This document shows, piece after piece, positions 22,283 through 36,244 of a stretch of 64,000 nt of DNA (position 1 is its first letter; each line of letters opens with the position of its first letter). A program made the translations under genes and the position numbers. This DNA comes from Micropterix aruncella. Its lineage: Eukaryota > Arthropoda > Insecta > Lepidoptera > Micropterigidae. The notes beneath the pieces are model-generated. The model worked only from the letters and a program-made list of their open reading frames with translations, searched no databases and was not told where the DNA came from. The stretch is taken from the NCBI GenBank assembly GCA_944548615.1, contig CALYMY010000061.1, positions 171,360-235,359 of the forward strand, given 5' to 3'.

Positions 22283-24155
22283 ATTTATTTCGAAAAATGT
22301 GATTTTTTCATAACAATTTCTATGTTCAAAATGAAAGTTTATATAAAAAAATTCAAAATGTCAAAATTTCGAAAATGCCATTTCGTAGAGATTTCAAAGG
22401 CCTTCGTTCTGTCCGAACACCGTAACGCGTTAGGTTTACTCTATCTCGATTTATTTCGAAAAATGTGATTTTTTCATAATAATTTCCAAGTTCAAAATGA
22501 AAGTTTATATAAAAATTTTCAAAATATCAAAATTTCAAAAATGCCATTTTGTAGAGCTTAAGCGGGGTGTCGATCTCGCCAAAGACCGCAACGCGGTAGG
22601 TTTACTCTATCTCGATTTATTTCGAAAAATGTGATTTTTTCATAACAATTTCTATGTTCAAAATGAAAGTTTATATAAAATTTTTCAAAATGTCAAAATT
22701 TCGAAAATGCCATTTTGTAGAGATTACCAAGGTCGTCGTTCTGTCCGAACGCCGTAACGCTATAGGTTTACTCTATCACGATCTTTTTCGAAAAATGTGA
22801 TTTTTTCATAACAATTTCTATGTTTAAAATGAAATTTTATATAAAATTTTTCAAAATGTCAAAATTTCGAAAATGCCATTTTGTAGAGATTACCAAGGCC
22901 GTCGTTCTGTCCGAACGCCGTAACGCTATAGGTTTACTCTATCACGATCTTTTTCGAAAAATGTGATTTTTTCATAATAATTTCTATGTTTAAAATGAAA
23001 TTTTATATAAAATTTTTCAAAATGTCAAAATTTCAAAAATGCCATTTTGTAGAGCTTAAGCGGGGTGTCGATCTAGCCAAAGACCGCAACGCGGTAGGTT
23101 TACTCTATCACGGTCTTTTTCGAAAAATGTCATTTATTCATAACAATTTCTATGTTCAAAATGAAAGTTTATATAAAAAATTTCAAAATGTCAAAATTTC
23201 GAAAATGCCATTTCGTAGAGATTACCAAGGCCGTGGTTCTGTCCGAACGCCGTAACGCTATAGGTTTACTCTAAGCACGATCTTTTTCGAAAAATGTGAT
23301 TTTTTCATTATAATTTCTATGTTTAAAATGAAATTTTATATAAAATTTTTCAAAATGTCAAAATTTCAAAAATGCCATTTTGTAGAGCTTAAGCGGGGTG
23401 TCGATCTCGCCAAAGACCGCAACGCGGTAGGTTTACTCTATCTCGATTTATTTCGAAAAATGTGATTTTTTCATAACAATTTCTATGTTCAAAATGAAAG
23501 TTTATATAAAAAATTTCAAAATGTCAAAATTTCGAAAATGCCATTTTGTAGAGATTACCAAGGCCGTCGTTCTGTCCGAACGCCGTAACCCTATAGGTTT
23601 ACTCTATCACGATCTTTTTCGAAAAATGTGATTTTTTCATAACAATTTCTATGTTTAAAATGAAATTTTATATAAAATTTTTCAAAATGTCAAAATTTCG
23701 AAAATGCCATTTTGTAGAGATTACCAAGGCCGTCGTTCTGTCCGAACGCCGTAACCCTATAGGTTTACTCTATCACGATCTTTTTCGAAAAATATGATTT
23801 TTTCATAATAATTTCTATGTTTAAAATGAAATTTTATATAAAATTTTTCAAAAAGTCAAAATTTCAAAAATGCCATTTTGTAGAGCTTAAGCGGGGTGTC
23901 GATCTCGCCAAAGACCGCAAGCGCGGTAGGTTTACTCTATCTCGTTCTTTTGTGAAAAATGTGATTTTTTCATAACAATTTCTATGTTCAAAATGAAAGT
24001 TTATATAAAAAATTTCAAAATGTCAAAATTTCGAAAATGCCATTTCGTAGAGATTTCAAAGGCCTTCGTTATGCCCAAACACCGTAACGCGTTTTATTTA
24101 CTCTATCACGGTCTTTTTCGAAAAATGACATTTATTCATAACAATTTCTATGTTC
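22283..24155 (+). repeat. 166-bp array, unit 6 (1,873 bp)
   Basis: Consensus order; T replaced by AG at 23274-23275 and G inserted at 23921. Confidence 0.95.
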
Positions 24156-25592
24156 AGGAGTTCCCTCGTCGGGAGCCAACCCTGGGTGCAGCAGCCATGT
24201 CATGGTGGAACTTAGTAATTGCCATCATAATGGAATGCCTATACCAAATTTCACGTCTCTACGGTTGACCGTTGAGGAGTTCCCTCGTCGGGAGCCAACC
24301 CTGGGTGCAGCAGCCATGTCATGGTGGAACTTAGTAATTGCCATCATAATGGAATGCCTATACCAAATTTCACGTCTCTACGGTTGACCGTTGAGGAGTT
24401 CCCTCGTCGGGAGCCAACCCTGGGTGCAGCAGCGATGTCATGGTGGAACTTAGAAATTGCCGTCATAATGGAATGCCTATACCAAATTTCACGTCTCTAC
24501 GGTTGACCGTTGAGGAGTTCCCTCGTCGGGAGCCAACCCTGGGTGCAGCAGCCATGTCATGGTGGAACTTAGTAATTGCCATCATAATGGAATGCCTATA
24601 CCAAATTTCACGTCTCTACGGTTGACCGTTGAGGAGTTCCCTCGTCGGGAGCCAACCCTGGGTGCAGCAGCCATGTCATGGTGGAACTTAGTAATTGCCA
24701 TCATAATGGAATGCCTATACCAAATTTCACGTCTCTACGGTTGACCGTTGAGGAGTTCCCTCGTCGGGAGCCAACCCTGGGTGCAGCAGCCATGTCATGG
24801 TGGAACTTAGTAATTGCCATCATAATGGAATGCCTATACCAAATTTCACGTCTCTACGGTTGACCGTTGAGGAGTTCCCTCGTCGGGAGCCAACCCTGGG
24901 TGCAGCAGCCATGTCATGGTGGAACTTAGTAATTGCCATCATAATGGAATGCCTATACCAAATTTCACGTCTCTACGGTTGACCGTTGAGGAGTTCCCTC
25001 GTCGGGAGCCAACCCTGGGTGCAGCAGCGATGTCATGGTGGAACTTAGAAATTGCCGTCATAATGGAATGCCTATACCAAATTTCACGTCTCTACGGTTG
25101 ACCGTTGAGGAGTTCCCTCGTCGGGAGCCAACCCTGGGTGCAGCAGCCATGTCATGGTGGAACTTAGTAATTGCCATCATAATGGAATGCCTATACCAAA
25201 TTTCACGTCTCTACGGTTGACCGTTGAGGAGTTCCCTCGTCGGGAGCCAACCCTGGGTGCAGCAGCCATGTCATGGTGGGTAATTGCCATCATAATGGAA
25301 TGCCTATACCAAATTTCACGTCTCTACGGTTGACCGTTGAGGAGTTCCCTCGTCGGGAGCCAACCCTGGGTGCAGCAGCCATGTCATGGTGGAACTTAGT
25401 AATTGCCATCATAATGGAATGCCTATACCAAATTTCACGTCTCTACGGTTGACCGTTGAGAAGTTCCCTCGTCGGGAGCCAACCCTGGGTGCAGCAGCCA
25501 TGTCATGGTGGAACTTAGTAATTGCCATCATAATGGAATGCCTATACCAAATTTCACGTCTCTACGGTTGACCGTTGAGGAGTTCCCTCGTC
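24156..25592 (+). repeat. 119-bp array, unit 7: 12 copies
   Basis: Consensus order, but the tenth copy lacks 6 bp within TGGAACTTAGTAATT near 25279. Confidence 0.95.
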
Positions 25593-25724
25593 CTTGTCAC
25601 GTACCTCTTTCCGTAGGTTGTTTACTCCTTTTAATTCGTTTAACGCCTCGCGGGCAATATCTCTGGCTCTTTCCGGTATTTCTTCGAAATTCCGAAACGG
25701 CACTTCTATTTCTGTGGTCTCCAT
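25554..25724 (-). pseudogene. Captured exon copy, unit 7
   Basis: Intact; ATG complement at 25722-25724. Confidence 0.43.
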
Positions 25725-26313
25725 ATTGTCTCTTCTCGTTGATCAAAGGCACTGAAAATGAAAATGAAAAAGCACAGATTAAATAGTATTGAAAAGTAAT
25801 TAAAGAAGAAGAAGAAGACGAGATAAAAAGCAGAAGCAATGAAATGAAAAGCGTTCTAAAACCCTATCTTTTGACACCTCGCTTGTGTGTATATGATAAA
25901 ATAAAGAATATAATATTTAATTTATTAAACGAAGCCGCGGGAAAAATACTAAAACTCCCTTGGCTCGGATCGCTACTATTGAAAACAAACATCGTAAAAT
26001 CGATAAATAAACTTTCGCAAGTATGACGAGGGCTGAAGTTACCATAGAAACAGAAATCGTTAAATCGATAAATATTCTATTGCGAGTCGGGCCACTGCAC
26101 CGCCTGAGCTCGTTACTATGGAAACAAAACCGTTAAATCGATAAATCAATATACCTATACAGATATTAAATCGTCTATAATTCCGTTAATATTACTCAGA
26201 TTTGAAAATTAAAAGAAGCGTTAGATGCGCAAAGCAAAACTCTATTAGATAATAATAAACAGGGAGGACTATTGATGCCTTTTAGCGCAATAGCCCTCAA
26301 ACGTCGGAAGCCA
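25593..26313 (-). other. Single-copy segment, unit 7 (721 bp)
   Basis: A 5-bp insertion at 26096-26100 widens the spacing between modules 2 and 3 (modules span 25972-26146). Exon 25605-25751. Confidence 0.75.
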
Positions 26314-28184
26314 ATTTATTTCGAAAAATGTGATTTTTTCATAACAATTTCTATGTTCAAAATGAAAGTTTATATAAAAAAATTCAAAATGTCAAAATTT
26401 CGAAAATGCCATTTCGTAGAGATTTCAAAGGCCTTCGTTCTGTCCGAACACCGTAACGCGTTAGGTTTACTCTATCTCGATTTATTTCGAAAAATGTGAT
26501 TTTTTCATAATAATTTCCAAGTTCAAAATGAAAGTTTATATAAAAATTTTCAAAATATCAAAATTTCAAAAATGCCATTTTGTAGAGCTTAAGCGGGGTG
26601 TCGATCTAGCCAAAGACCGCAACGCGGTAGGTTTACTCTATCTCGATTTATTTCGAAAAATGTGATTTTTTCATAACAATTTCTATGTTCAAAATGAAAG
26701 TTTATATAAAATTTTTCAAAATGTCAAAATTTCGAAAATGCCATTTTGTAGAGATTACCAAGGTCGTCGTTCTGTCCGAACGCCGTAACGCTATAGGTTT
26801 ACTCTATCACGATCTTTTTCGAAAAATGTGATTTTTTCATAACAATTTCTATGTTTAAAATGAAATTTTATATAAAATTTTTCAAAATGTCAAAATTTCG
26901 AAAATGCCATTTTGTAGAGATTACCAAGGCCGTCGTTCTGTCCGAACGCCGTAACGCTATAGGTTTACTCTATCACGATCTTTTTCGAAAAATGTGATTT
27001 TTTCATAATAATTTCTATGTTTAAAATGAAATTTTATATAAAATTTTTCAAAATGTCAAAATTTCAAAAATGCCATTTTGTAGAGCTTAAGCGGGGTGTC
27101 GATCTAGCCAAAGACCGCAACGCGGTAGGTTTACTCTATCACGGTCTTTTTCGAAAAATGTCATTTATTCATAACAATTTCTATGTTCAAAATGAAAGTT
27201 TATATAAAAAATTTCAAAATGTCAAAATTTCGAAAATGCCATTTCGTAGAGATTACCAAGGCCGTGGTTCTGTCCGAACGCCGTAACGCTATAGGTTTAC
27301 TCTATCACGATCTTTTTCGAAAAATGTGATTTTTTCATTATAATTTCTATGTTTAAAATGAAATTTTATATAAAATTTTTCAAAATGTCAAAATTTCAAA
27401 AATGCCATTTTGTAGAGCTTAAGCGGGGTGTCGATCTCGCCAAAGACCGCAACGCGGTAGGTTTACTCTATCTCGATTTATTTCGAAAAATGTGATTTTT
27501 TCATAACAATTTCTATGTTCAAAATGAAAGTTTATATAAAAAATTTCAAAATGTCAAAATTTCGAAAATGCCATTTTGTAGAGATTACCAAGGCCGTCGT
27601 TCTGTCCGAACGCCGTAACCCTATAGGTTTACTCTATCACGATCTTTTTCGAAAAATGTGATTTTTTCATAACAATTTCTATGTTTAAAATGAAATTTTA
27701 TATAAAATTTTTCAAAATGTCAAAATTTCGAAAATGCCATTTTGTAGAGATTACCAAGGCCGTCGTTCTGTCCGAACGCCGTAACCCTATAGGTTTACTC
27801 TATCACGATCTTTTTCGAAAAATATGATTTTTTCATAATAATTTCTATGTTTAAAATGAAATTTTATATAAAATTTTTCAAAAAGTCAAAATTTCAAAAA
27901 TGCCATTTTGTAGAGCTTAAGCGGGGTGTCGATCTCGCCAAAGACCGCAACGCGGTAGGTTTACTCTATCTCGTTCTTTTGTGAAAAATGTGATTTTTTC
28001 ATAACAATTTCTATGTTCAAAATGAAAGTTTATATAAAAAATTTCAAAATGTCAAAATTTCGAAAATGCCATTTCGTAGAGATTTCAAAGGCCTTCGTTA
28101 TGCCCAAACACCGTAACGCGTTTTATTTACTCTATCACGGTCTTTTTCGAAAAATGACATTTATTCATAACAATTTCTATGTTC
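26314..28184 (+). repeat. 166-bp array, unit 7
   Basis: The second monomer carries GATCTAGCC (C to A at 26608), otherwise a marker of monomer 5. This may be a small conversion tract between X copies. Confidence 0.96.
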
Positions 28185-29627
28185 AGGAGTTCCCTCGTCG
28201 GGAGCCAACCCTGGGTGCAGCAGCCATGTCATGGTGGAACTTAGTAATTGCCATCATAATGGAATGCCTATACCAAATTTCACGTCTCTACGGTTGACCG
28301 TTGAGGAGTTCCCTCGTCGGGAGCCAACCCTGGGTGCAGCAGCCATGTCATGGTGGAACTTAGTAATTGCCATCATAATGGAATGCCTATACCAAATTTC
28401 ACGTCTCTACGGTTGACGTTGAGGAGTTCCCTCGTCGGGAGCCAACCCTGGGTGCAGCAGCGATGTCATGGTGGAACTTAGTAATTGCCATCATAATGGA
28501 ATGCCTATACCAAATTTCACGTCTCTACGGTTGACCGTTGAGGAGTTCCCTCGTCGGGAGCCAACCCTGGGTGCAGCAGCCATGTCATGGTGGAACTTAG
28601 TAATTGCCATCATAATGGAATGCCTATACCAAATTTCACGTCTCTACGGTTGACCGTTGAGGAGTTCCCTCGTCGGGAGCCAACCCTGGGTGCAGCAGCG
28701 CATGTCATGGTGGAACTTAGTAATTGCCATCATAATGGAATGCCTATACCAAATTTCACGTCTCTACGGTTGACCGTTGAGGAGTTCCCTCGTCGGGAGC
28801 CAACCCTGGGTGCAGCAGCCATGTCATGGTGGAACTTAGTAATTGCCATCATAATGGAATGCCTATACCAAATTTCACGTCTCTACGGTTGACCGTTGAG
28901 GAGTTCCCTCGTCGGGAGCCAACCCTGGGTGCAGCAGCCATGTCATGGTGGAACTTAGTAATTGCCATCATAATGGAATGCCTATACCAATTTCACGTCT
29001 CTACGGTTGACCGTTGAGGAGTTCCCCTCGTCGGGAGCCAACCCTGGGTGCAGCAGCGATGTCATGGTGGAACTTAGAAATTGCCGTCATAATGGAATGC
29101 CTATACCAAATTTCACGTCTCTACGGTTGACCGTTGAGGAGTTCCCTCGTCGGGAGCCAACCCTGGGTGCAGCAGCCATGTCATGGTGGAACTTAGTAAT
29201 TGCCATCATAATGGAATGCCTATACCAAATTTCACGTCTCTACGGTTGACCGTTGAGGAGTTCCCTCGTCGGGAGCCAACCCTGGGTGCAGCAGCCATGT
29301 CATGGTGGAACTTAGTAATTGCCATCATAATGGAATGCCTATACCAAATTTCACGTCTCTACGGTTGACCGTTGAGGAGTTCCCTCGTCGGGAGCCAACC
29401 CTGGGTGCAGCAGCCATGTCATGGTGGAACTTAGTAATTGCCATCATAATGGAATGCCTATACCAAATTTCACGTCTCTACGGTTGACCGTTGAGAAGTT
29501 CCCTCGTCGGGAGCCAACCCTGGGTGCAGCAGCCATGTCATGGTGGAACTTAGTAATTGCCATCATAATGGAATGCCTATACCAAATTTCACGTCTCTAC
29601 GGTTGACCGTTGAGGAGTTCCCTCGTC
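28185..29627 (+). repeat. 119-bp array, unit 8: 12 copies, variant-rich
   Basis: The third copy has the B-type GCGATG (about 28460) but A-type bases further on, so it is a recombinant or mis-corrected monomer. Indels lie at 28417 (-C), 28700 (+G), 28990 (-A) and 29024-29027 (+C). Confidence 0.94.
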
Positions 29628-29759
29628 CTTGTCACGTACCTCTTTCCGTAGGTTGTTTACTCCTTTTAATTCGTTTAACGCCTCGCGGGCAATATCTCTG
29701 GCTCTTTCCGGTATTTCTTCGAAATTCCGAAACGGCACTTCTATTTCTGTGGTCTCCAT
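29589..29759 (-). pseudogene. Captured exon copy, unit 8
   Basis: Intact; donor GT at 29638-29639. Confidence 0.43.
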
Positions 29760-30343
29760 ATTGTCTCTTCTCGTTGATCAAAGGCACTGAAAATGAAAAT
29801 GAAAAAGCACAGATTAAATAGTATTGAAAAGTAATTAAAGAAGAAGAAGAAGACGAGATAAAAAGCAGAAGCAATGAAATGAAAAGCGTTCTAAAACCCT
29901 ATCTTTTGACACCTCGCTTGTGTGTATATGATAAAATAAAGAATATAATATTTAATTTATTAAACGAAGCCGCGGGAAAAATACTAAAACTCCCTTGGCT
30001 CGGATCGCTACTATTGAAAACAAACATCGTAAAATCGATAAATAAACTTTCGCAAGTATGACGAGGGCTGAAGTTACCATAGAAACAGAAATCGTTAAAT
30101 CGATAAATATTCTATTGCGAGTCGGGCCACCGCCTGAGCTCGTTACTATGGAAACAAAACCGTTAAATCGATAAATCAATATACCTATACAGATATTAAA
30201 TCGTCTATAATTCCGTTAATATTACTCAGATTTGAAAATTAAAAGAAGCGTTAGATGCGCAAAGCAAAACTCTATTAGATAATAATAAACAGGGAGGACT
30301 ATTGATGCCTTTTAGCGCAATAGCCCTCAAACGTCGGAAGCCA
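29628..30343 (-). other. Single-copy segment, unit 8
   Basis: Consensus despite the disturbed neighbouring 119-bp array. Modules 30007-30176; exon 29640-29786. Confidence 0.75.
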
Positions 30344-32214
30344 ATTTATTTCGAAAAATGTGATTTTTTCATAACAATTTCTATGTTCAAAATGAAAGTT
30401 TATATAAAAAAATTCAAAATGTCAAAATTTCGAAAATGCCATTTCGTAGAGATTTCAAAGGCCTTCGTTCTGTCCGAACACCGTAACGCGTTAGGTTTAC
30501 TCTATCTCGATTTATTTCGAAAAATGTGATTTTTTCATAATAATTTCCAAGTTCAAAATGAAAGTTTATATAAAAATTTTCAAAATATCAAAATTTCAAA
30601 AATGCCATTTTGTAGAGCTTAAGCGGGGTGTCGATCTCGCCAAAGACCGCAACGCGGTAGGTTTACTCTATCTCGATTTATTTCGAAAAATGTGATTTTT
30701 TCATAACAATTTCTATGTTCAAAATGAAAGTTTATATAAAATTTTTCAAAATGTCAAAATTTCGAAAATGCCATTTTGTAGAGATTACCAAGGTCGTCGT
30801 TCTGTCCGAACGCCGTAACGCTATAGGTTTACTCTATCACGATCTTTTTCGAAAAATGTGATTTTTTCATAACAATTTCTATGTTTAAAATGAAATTTTA
30901 TATAAAATTTTTCAAAATGTCAAAATTTCGAAAATGCCATTTTGTAGAGATTACCAAGGCCGTCGTTCTGTCCGAACGCCGTAACGCTATAGGTTTACTC
31001 TATCACGATCTTTTTCGAAAAATGTGATTTTTTCATAATAATTTCTATGTTTAAAATGAAATTTTATATAAAATTTTTCAAAATGTCAAAATTTCAAAAA
31101 TGCCATTTTGTAGAGCTTAAGCGGGGTGTCGATCTAGCCAAAGACCGCAACGCGGTAGGTTTACTCTATCACGGTCTTTTTCGAAAAATGTCATTTATTC
31201 ATAACAATTTCTATGTTCAAAATGAAAGTTTATATAAAAAATTTCAAAATGTCAAAATTTCGAAAATGCCATTTCGTAGAGATTACCAAGGCCGTGGTTC
31301 TGTCCGAACGCCGTAACGCTATAGGTTTACTCTATCACGATCGTTTTCGAAAAATGTGATTTTTTCATTATAATTTCTATGTTTAAAATGAAATTTTATA
31401 TAAAATTTTTCAAAATGTCAAAATTTCAAAAATGCCATTTTGTAGAGCTTAAGCGGGGTGTCGATCTCGCCAAAGACCGCAACGCGGTAGGTTTACTCTA
31501 TCTCGATTTATTTCGAAAAATGTGATTTTTTCATAACAATTTCTATGTTCAAAATGAAAGTTTATATAAAAAATTTCAAAATGTCAAAATTTCGAAAATG
31601 CCATTTTGTAGAGATTACCAAGGCCGTCGTTCTGTCCGAACGCCGTAACCCTATAGGTTTACTCTATCACGATCTTTTTCGAAAAATGTGATTTTTTCAT
31701 AACAATTTCTATGTTTAAAATGAAATTTTATATAAAATTTTTCAAAATGTCAAAATTTCGAAAATGCCATTTTGTAGAGATTACCAAGGCCGTCGTTCTG
31801 TCCGAACGCCGTAACCCTATAGGTTTACTCTATCACGATCTTTTTCGAAAAATATGATTTTTTCATAATAATTTCTATGTTTAAAATGAAATTTTATATA
31901 AAATTTTTCAAAAAGTCAAAATTTCAAAAATGCCATTTTGTAGAGCTTAAGCGGGGTGTCGATCTCGCCAAAGACCGCAACGCGGTAGGTTTACTCTATC
32001 TCGTTCTTTTGTGAAAAATGTGATTTTTTCATAACAATTTCTATGTTCAAAATGAAAGTTTATATAAAAAATTTCAAAATGTCAAAATTTCGAAAATGCC
32101 ATTTCGTAGAGATTTCAAAGGCCTTCGTTATGCCCAAACACCGTAACGCGTTTTATTTACTCTATCACGGTCTTTTTCGAAAAATGACATTTATTCATAA
32201 CAATTTCTATGTTC
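30344..32214 (+). repeat. 166-bp array, unit 8
   Basis: Consensus order; T to G at 31343 disrupts one TTTTTCGAAAAA palindrome. Confidence 0.96.
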
Positions 32215-33657
32215 AGGAGTTCCCTCGTCGGGAGCCAACCCTGGGTGCAGCAGCCATGTCATGGTGGAACTTAGTAATTGCCATCATAATGGAATGCCTA
32301 TACCAAATTTCACGTCTCTACGGTTGACCGTTGAGGAGTTCCCTCGTCGGGAGCCAACCCTGGGTGCAGCAGCCATGTCATGGTGGAACTTAGTAATTGC
32401 CATCATAATGGAATGCCTATACCAAATTTCACGTCTCTACGGTTGACCGTTGAGGAGTTCCCTCGTCGGGAGCCAACCCTGGGTGCAGCAGCGATGTCAT
32501 GGTGGAACTTAGAAATTGCCGTCATAATGGAATGCCTATACCAAATTTCACGTCTCTACGGTTGACCGTTGAGGAGTTCCCTCGTCGGGAGCCAACCCTG
32601 GGTGCAGCAGCCATGTCATGGTGGAACTTAGTAATTGCCATCATAATGGAATGCCTATACCAAATTTCACGTCTCTACGGTTGACCGTTGAGGAGTTCCC
32701 TCGTCGGGAGCCAACCCTGGGTGCAGCAGCCATGTCATGGTGGAACTTAGTAATTGCCATCATAATGGAATGCCTATACCAAATTTCACGTCTCTACGGT
32801 TGACCGTTGAGGAGTTCCCTCGTCGGGAGCCAACCCTGGGTGCAGCAGCCATGTCATGGTGGAACTTAGTAATTGCCATCATAATGGAATGCCTATACCA
32901 AATTTCACGTCTCTACGGTTGACCGTTGAGGAGTTCCCTCGTCGGGAGCCAACCCTGGGTGCAGCAGCCATGTCATGGTGGAACTTAGTAATTGCCATCA
33001 TAATGGAATGCCTATACCAAATTTCACGTCTCTACGGTTGACCGTTGAGGAGTTCCCTCGTCGGGAGCCAACCCTGGGTGCAGCAGCGATGTCATGGTGG
33101 AACTTAGAAATTGCCGTCATAATGGAATGCCTATACCAAATTTCACGTCTCTACGGTTGACCGTTGAGGAGTTCCCTCGTCGGGAGCCAACCCTGGGTGC
33201 AGCAGCCATGTCATGGTGGAACTTAGTAATTGCCATCATAATGGAATGCCTATACCAAATTTCACGTCTCTACGGTTGACCGTTGAGGAGTTCCCTCGTC
33301 GGGAGCCAACCCTGGGTGCAGCAGCCATGTCATGGTGGAACTTAGTAATTGCCATCATAATGGAATGCCTATACCAAATTTCACGTCTCTACGGTTGACC
33401 GTTGAGGAGTTCCCTCGTCGGGAGCCAACCCTGGGTGCAGCAGCCATGTCATGGTGGAACTTAGTAATTGCCATCATAATGGAATGCCTATACCAAATTT
33501 CACGTCTCTACGGTTGACCGTTGAGAAGTTCCCTCGTCGGGAGCCAACCCTGGGTGCAGCAGCCATGTCATGGTGGAACTTAGTAATTGCCATCATAATG
33601 GAATGCCTATACCAAATTTCACGTCTCTACGGTTGACCGTTGAGGAGTTCCCTCGTC
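32215..33657 (+). repeat. 119-bp array, unit 9: 12 copies
   Basis: Consensus order; B copies start at 32453 and 33048, C at 33524. Confidence 0.96.
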
Positions 33658-33789
33658 CTTGTCACGTACCTCTTTCCGTAGGTTGTTTACTCCTTTTAAT
33701 TCGTTTAACGCCTCGCGGGCAATATCTCTGGCTCTTTCCGGTATTTCTTCGAAATTCCGAAACGGCACTTCTATTTCTGTGGTCTCCAT
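33619..33789 (-). pseudogene. Captured exon copy, unit 9
   Basis: Intact; donor GT at 33668-33669. Confidence 0.43.
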
Positions 33790-34373
33790 ATTGTCTCTTC
33801 TCGTTGATCAAAGGCACTGAAAATGAAAATGAAAAAGCACAGATTAAATAGTATTGAAAAGTAATTAAAGAAGAAGAAGAAGACGAGATAAAAAGCAGAA
33901 GCAATGAAATGAAAAGCGTTCTAAAACCCTATCTTTTGACACCTCGCTTGTGTGTATATGATAAAATAAAGAATATAATATTTAATTTATTAAACGAAGC
34001 CGCGGGAAAAATACTAAAACTCCCTTGGCTCGGATCGCTACTATTGAAAACAAACATCGTAAAATCGATAAATAAACTTTCGCAAGTATGACGAGGGCTG
34101 AAGTTACCATAGAAACAGAAATCGTTAAATCGATAAATATTCTATTGCGAGTCGGGCCACCGCCTGAGCTCGTTACTATGGAAACAAAACCGTTAAATCG
34201 ATAAATCAATATACCTATACAGATATTAAATCGTCTATAATTCCGTTAATATTACTCAGATTTGAAAATTAAAAGAAGCGTTAGATGCGCAAAGCAAAAC
34301 TCTATTAGATAATAATAAACAGGGAGGACTATTGATGCCTTTTAGCGCAATAGCCCTCAAACGTCGGAAGCCA
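33658..34373 (-). other. Single-copy segment, unit 9
   Basis: Consensus. Modules 34037-34206; exon 33670-33816. Confidence 0.75.
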
Positions 34374-36244
34374 ATTTATTTCGAAAAATGTGATTTTTTC
34401 ATAACAATTTCTATGTTCAAAATGAAAGTTTATATAAAAAAATTCAAAATGTCAAAATTTCGAAAATGCCATTTCGTAGAGATTTCAAAGGCCTTCGTTC
34501 TGTCCGAACACCGTAACGCGTTAGGTTTACTCTATCTCGATTTATTTCGAAAAATGTGATTTTTTCATAATAATTTCCAAGTTCAAAATGAAAGTTTATA
34601 TAAAAATTTTCAAAATATCAAAATTTCAAAAATGCCATTTTGTAGAGCTTAAGCGGGGTGTCGATCTCGCCAAAGACCGCAACGCGGTAGGTTTACTCTA
34701 TCTCGATTTATTTCGAAAAATGTGATTTTTTCATAACAATTTCTATGTTCAAAATGAAAGTTTATATAAAATTTTTCAAAATGTCAAAATTTCGAAAATG
34801 CCATTTTGTAGAGATTACCAAGGTCGTCGTTCTGTCCGAACGCCGTAACGCTATAGGTTTACTCTATCACGATCTTTTTCGAAAAATGTGATTTTTTCAT
34901 AACAATTTCTATGTTTAAAATGAAATTTTATATAAAATTTTTCAAAATGTCAAAATTTCGAAAATGCCATTTTGTAGAGATTACCAAGGCCGTCGTTCTG
35001 TCCGAACGCCGTAACGCTATAGGTTTACTCTATCACGATCTTTTTCGAAAAATGTGATTTTTTCATAATAATTTCTATGTTTAAAATGAAATTTTATATA
35101 AAATTTTTCAAAATGTCAAAATTTCAAAAATGCCATTTTGTAGAGCTTAAGCGGGGTGTCGATCTAGCCAAAGACCGCAACGCGGTAGGTTTACTCTATC
35201 ACGGTCTTTTTCGAAAAATGTCATTTATTCATAACAATTTCTATGTTCAAAATGAAAGTTTATATAAAAAATTTCAAAATGTCAAAATTTCGAAAATGCC
35301 ATTTCGTAGAGATTACCAAGGCCGTGGTTCTGTCCGAACGCCGTAACGCTATAGGTTTACTCTATCACGATCTTTTTCGAAAAATGTGATTTTTTCATTA
35401 TAATTTCTATGTTTAAAATGAAATTTTATATAAAATTTTTCAAAATGTCAAAATTTCAAAAATGCCATTTTGTAGAGCTTAAGCGGGGTGTCGATCTCGC
35501 CAAAGACCGCAACGCGGTAGGTTTACTCTATCTCGATTTATTTCGAAAAATGTGATTTTTTCATAACAATTTCTATGTTCAAAATGAAAGTTTATATAAA
35601 AAATTTCAAAATGTCAAAATTTCGAAAATGCCATTTTGTAGAGATTACCAAGGCCGTCGTTCTGTCCGAACGCCGTAACCCTATAGGTTTACTCTATCAC
35701 GATCTTTTTCGAAAAATGTGATTTTTTCATAACAATTTCTATGTTTAAAATGAAATTTTATATAAAATTTTTCAAAATGTCAAAATTTCGAAAATGCCAT
35801 TTTGTAGAGATTACCAAGGCCGTCGTTCTGTCCGAACGCCGTAACCCTATAGGTTTACTCTATCACGATCTTTTTCGAAAAATATGATTTTTTCATAATA
35901 ATTTCTATGTTTAAAATGAAATTTTATATAAAATTTTTCAAAAAGTCAAAATTTCAAAAATGCCATTTTGTAGAGCTTAAGCGGGGTGTCGATCTCGCCA
36001 AAGACCGCAACGCGGTAGGTTTACTCTATCTCGTTCTTTTGTGAAAAATGTGATTTTTTCATAACAATTTCTATGTTCAAAATGAAAGTTTATATAAAAA
36101 ATTTCAAAATGTCAAAATTTCGAAAATGCCATTTCGTAGAGATTTCAAAGGCCTTCGTTATGCCCAAACACCGTAACGCGTTTTATTTACTCTATCACGG
36201 TCTTTTTCGAAAAATGACATTTATTCATAACAATTTCTATGTTC
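34374..36244 (+). repeat. 166-bp array, unit 9
   Basis: Consensus order, no private change seen. Confidence 0.96.

Larger units (their letters stand above)
20243..24155 (+). repeat. Higher-order unit 6 (3,913 bp, one 119-bp monomer short)
   Basis: The 119-bp array has lost one monomer and its second B-type copy. There is an odd junction at 21187-21198. Single-base insertions lie at 21835-21838 and 23921, and T is replaced by AG at 23274-23275. Confidence 0.95.
24156..28184 (+). repeat. Higher-order unit 7 (4,029 bp)
   Basis: Six bases are missing from the tenth 119-bp monomer near 25279. Five bases (tgcac) are inserted at 26096-26100 between the second and third X-box modules. C to A at 26608. 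Confidence 0.95.
28185..32214 (+). repeat. Higher-order unit 8 (4,030 bp, indel-rich 119-bp array)
   Basis: Four 1-bp indels that sum to zero lie at about 28417, 28700, 28990 and 29024-29027. The third 119-bp monomer is an A/B chimera. T to G at 31343. Confidence 0.95.
32215..36244 (+). repeat. Higher-order unit 9 (4,030 bp)
   Basis: Consensus-like; no private variant noticed. Confidence 0.96.
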
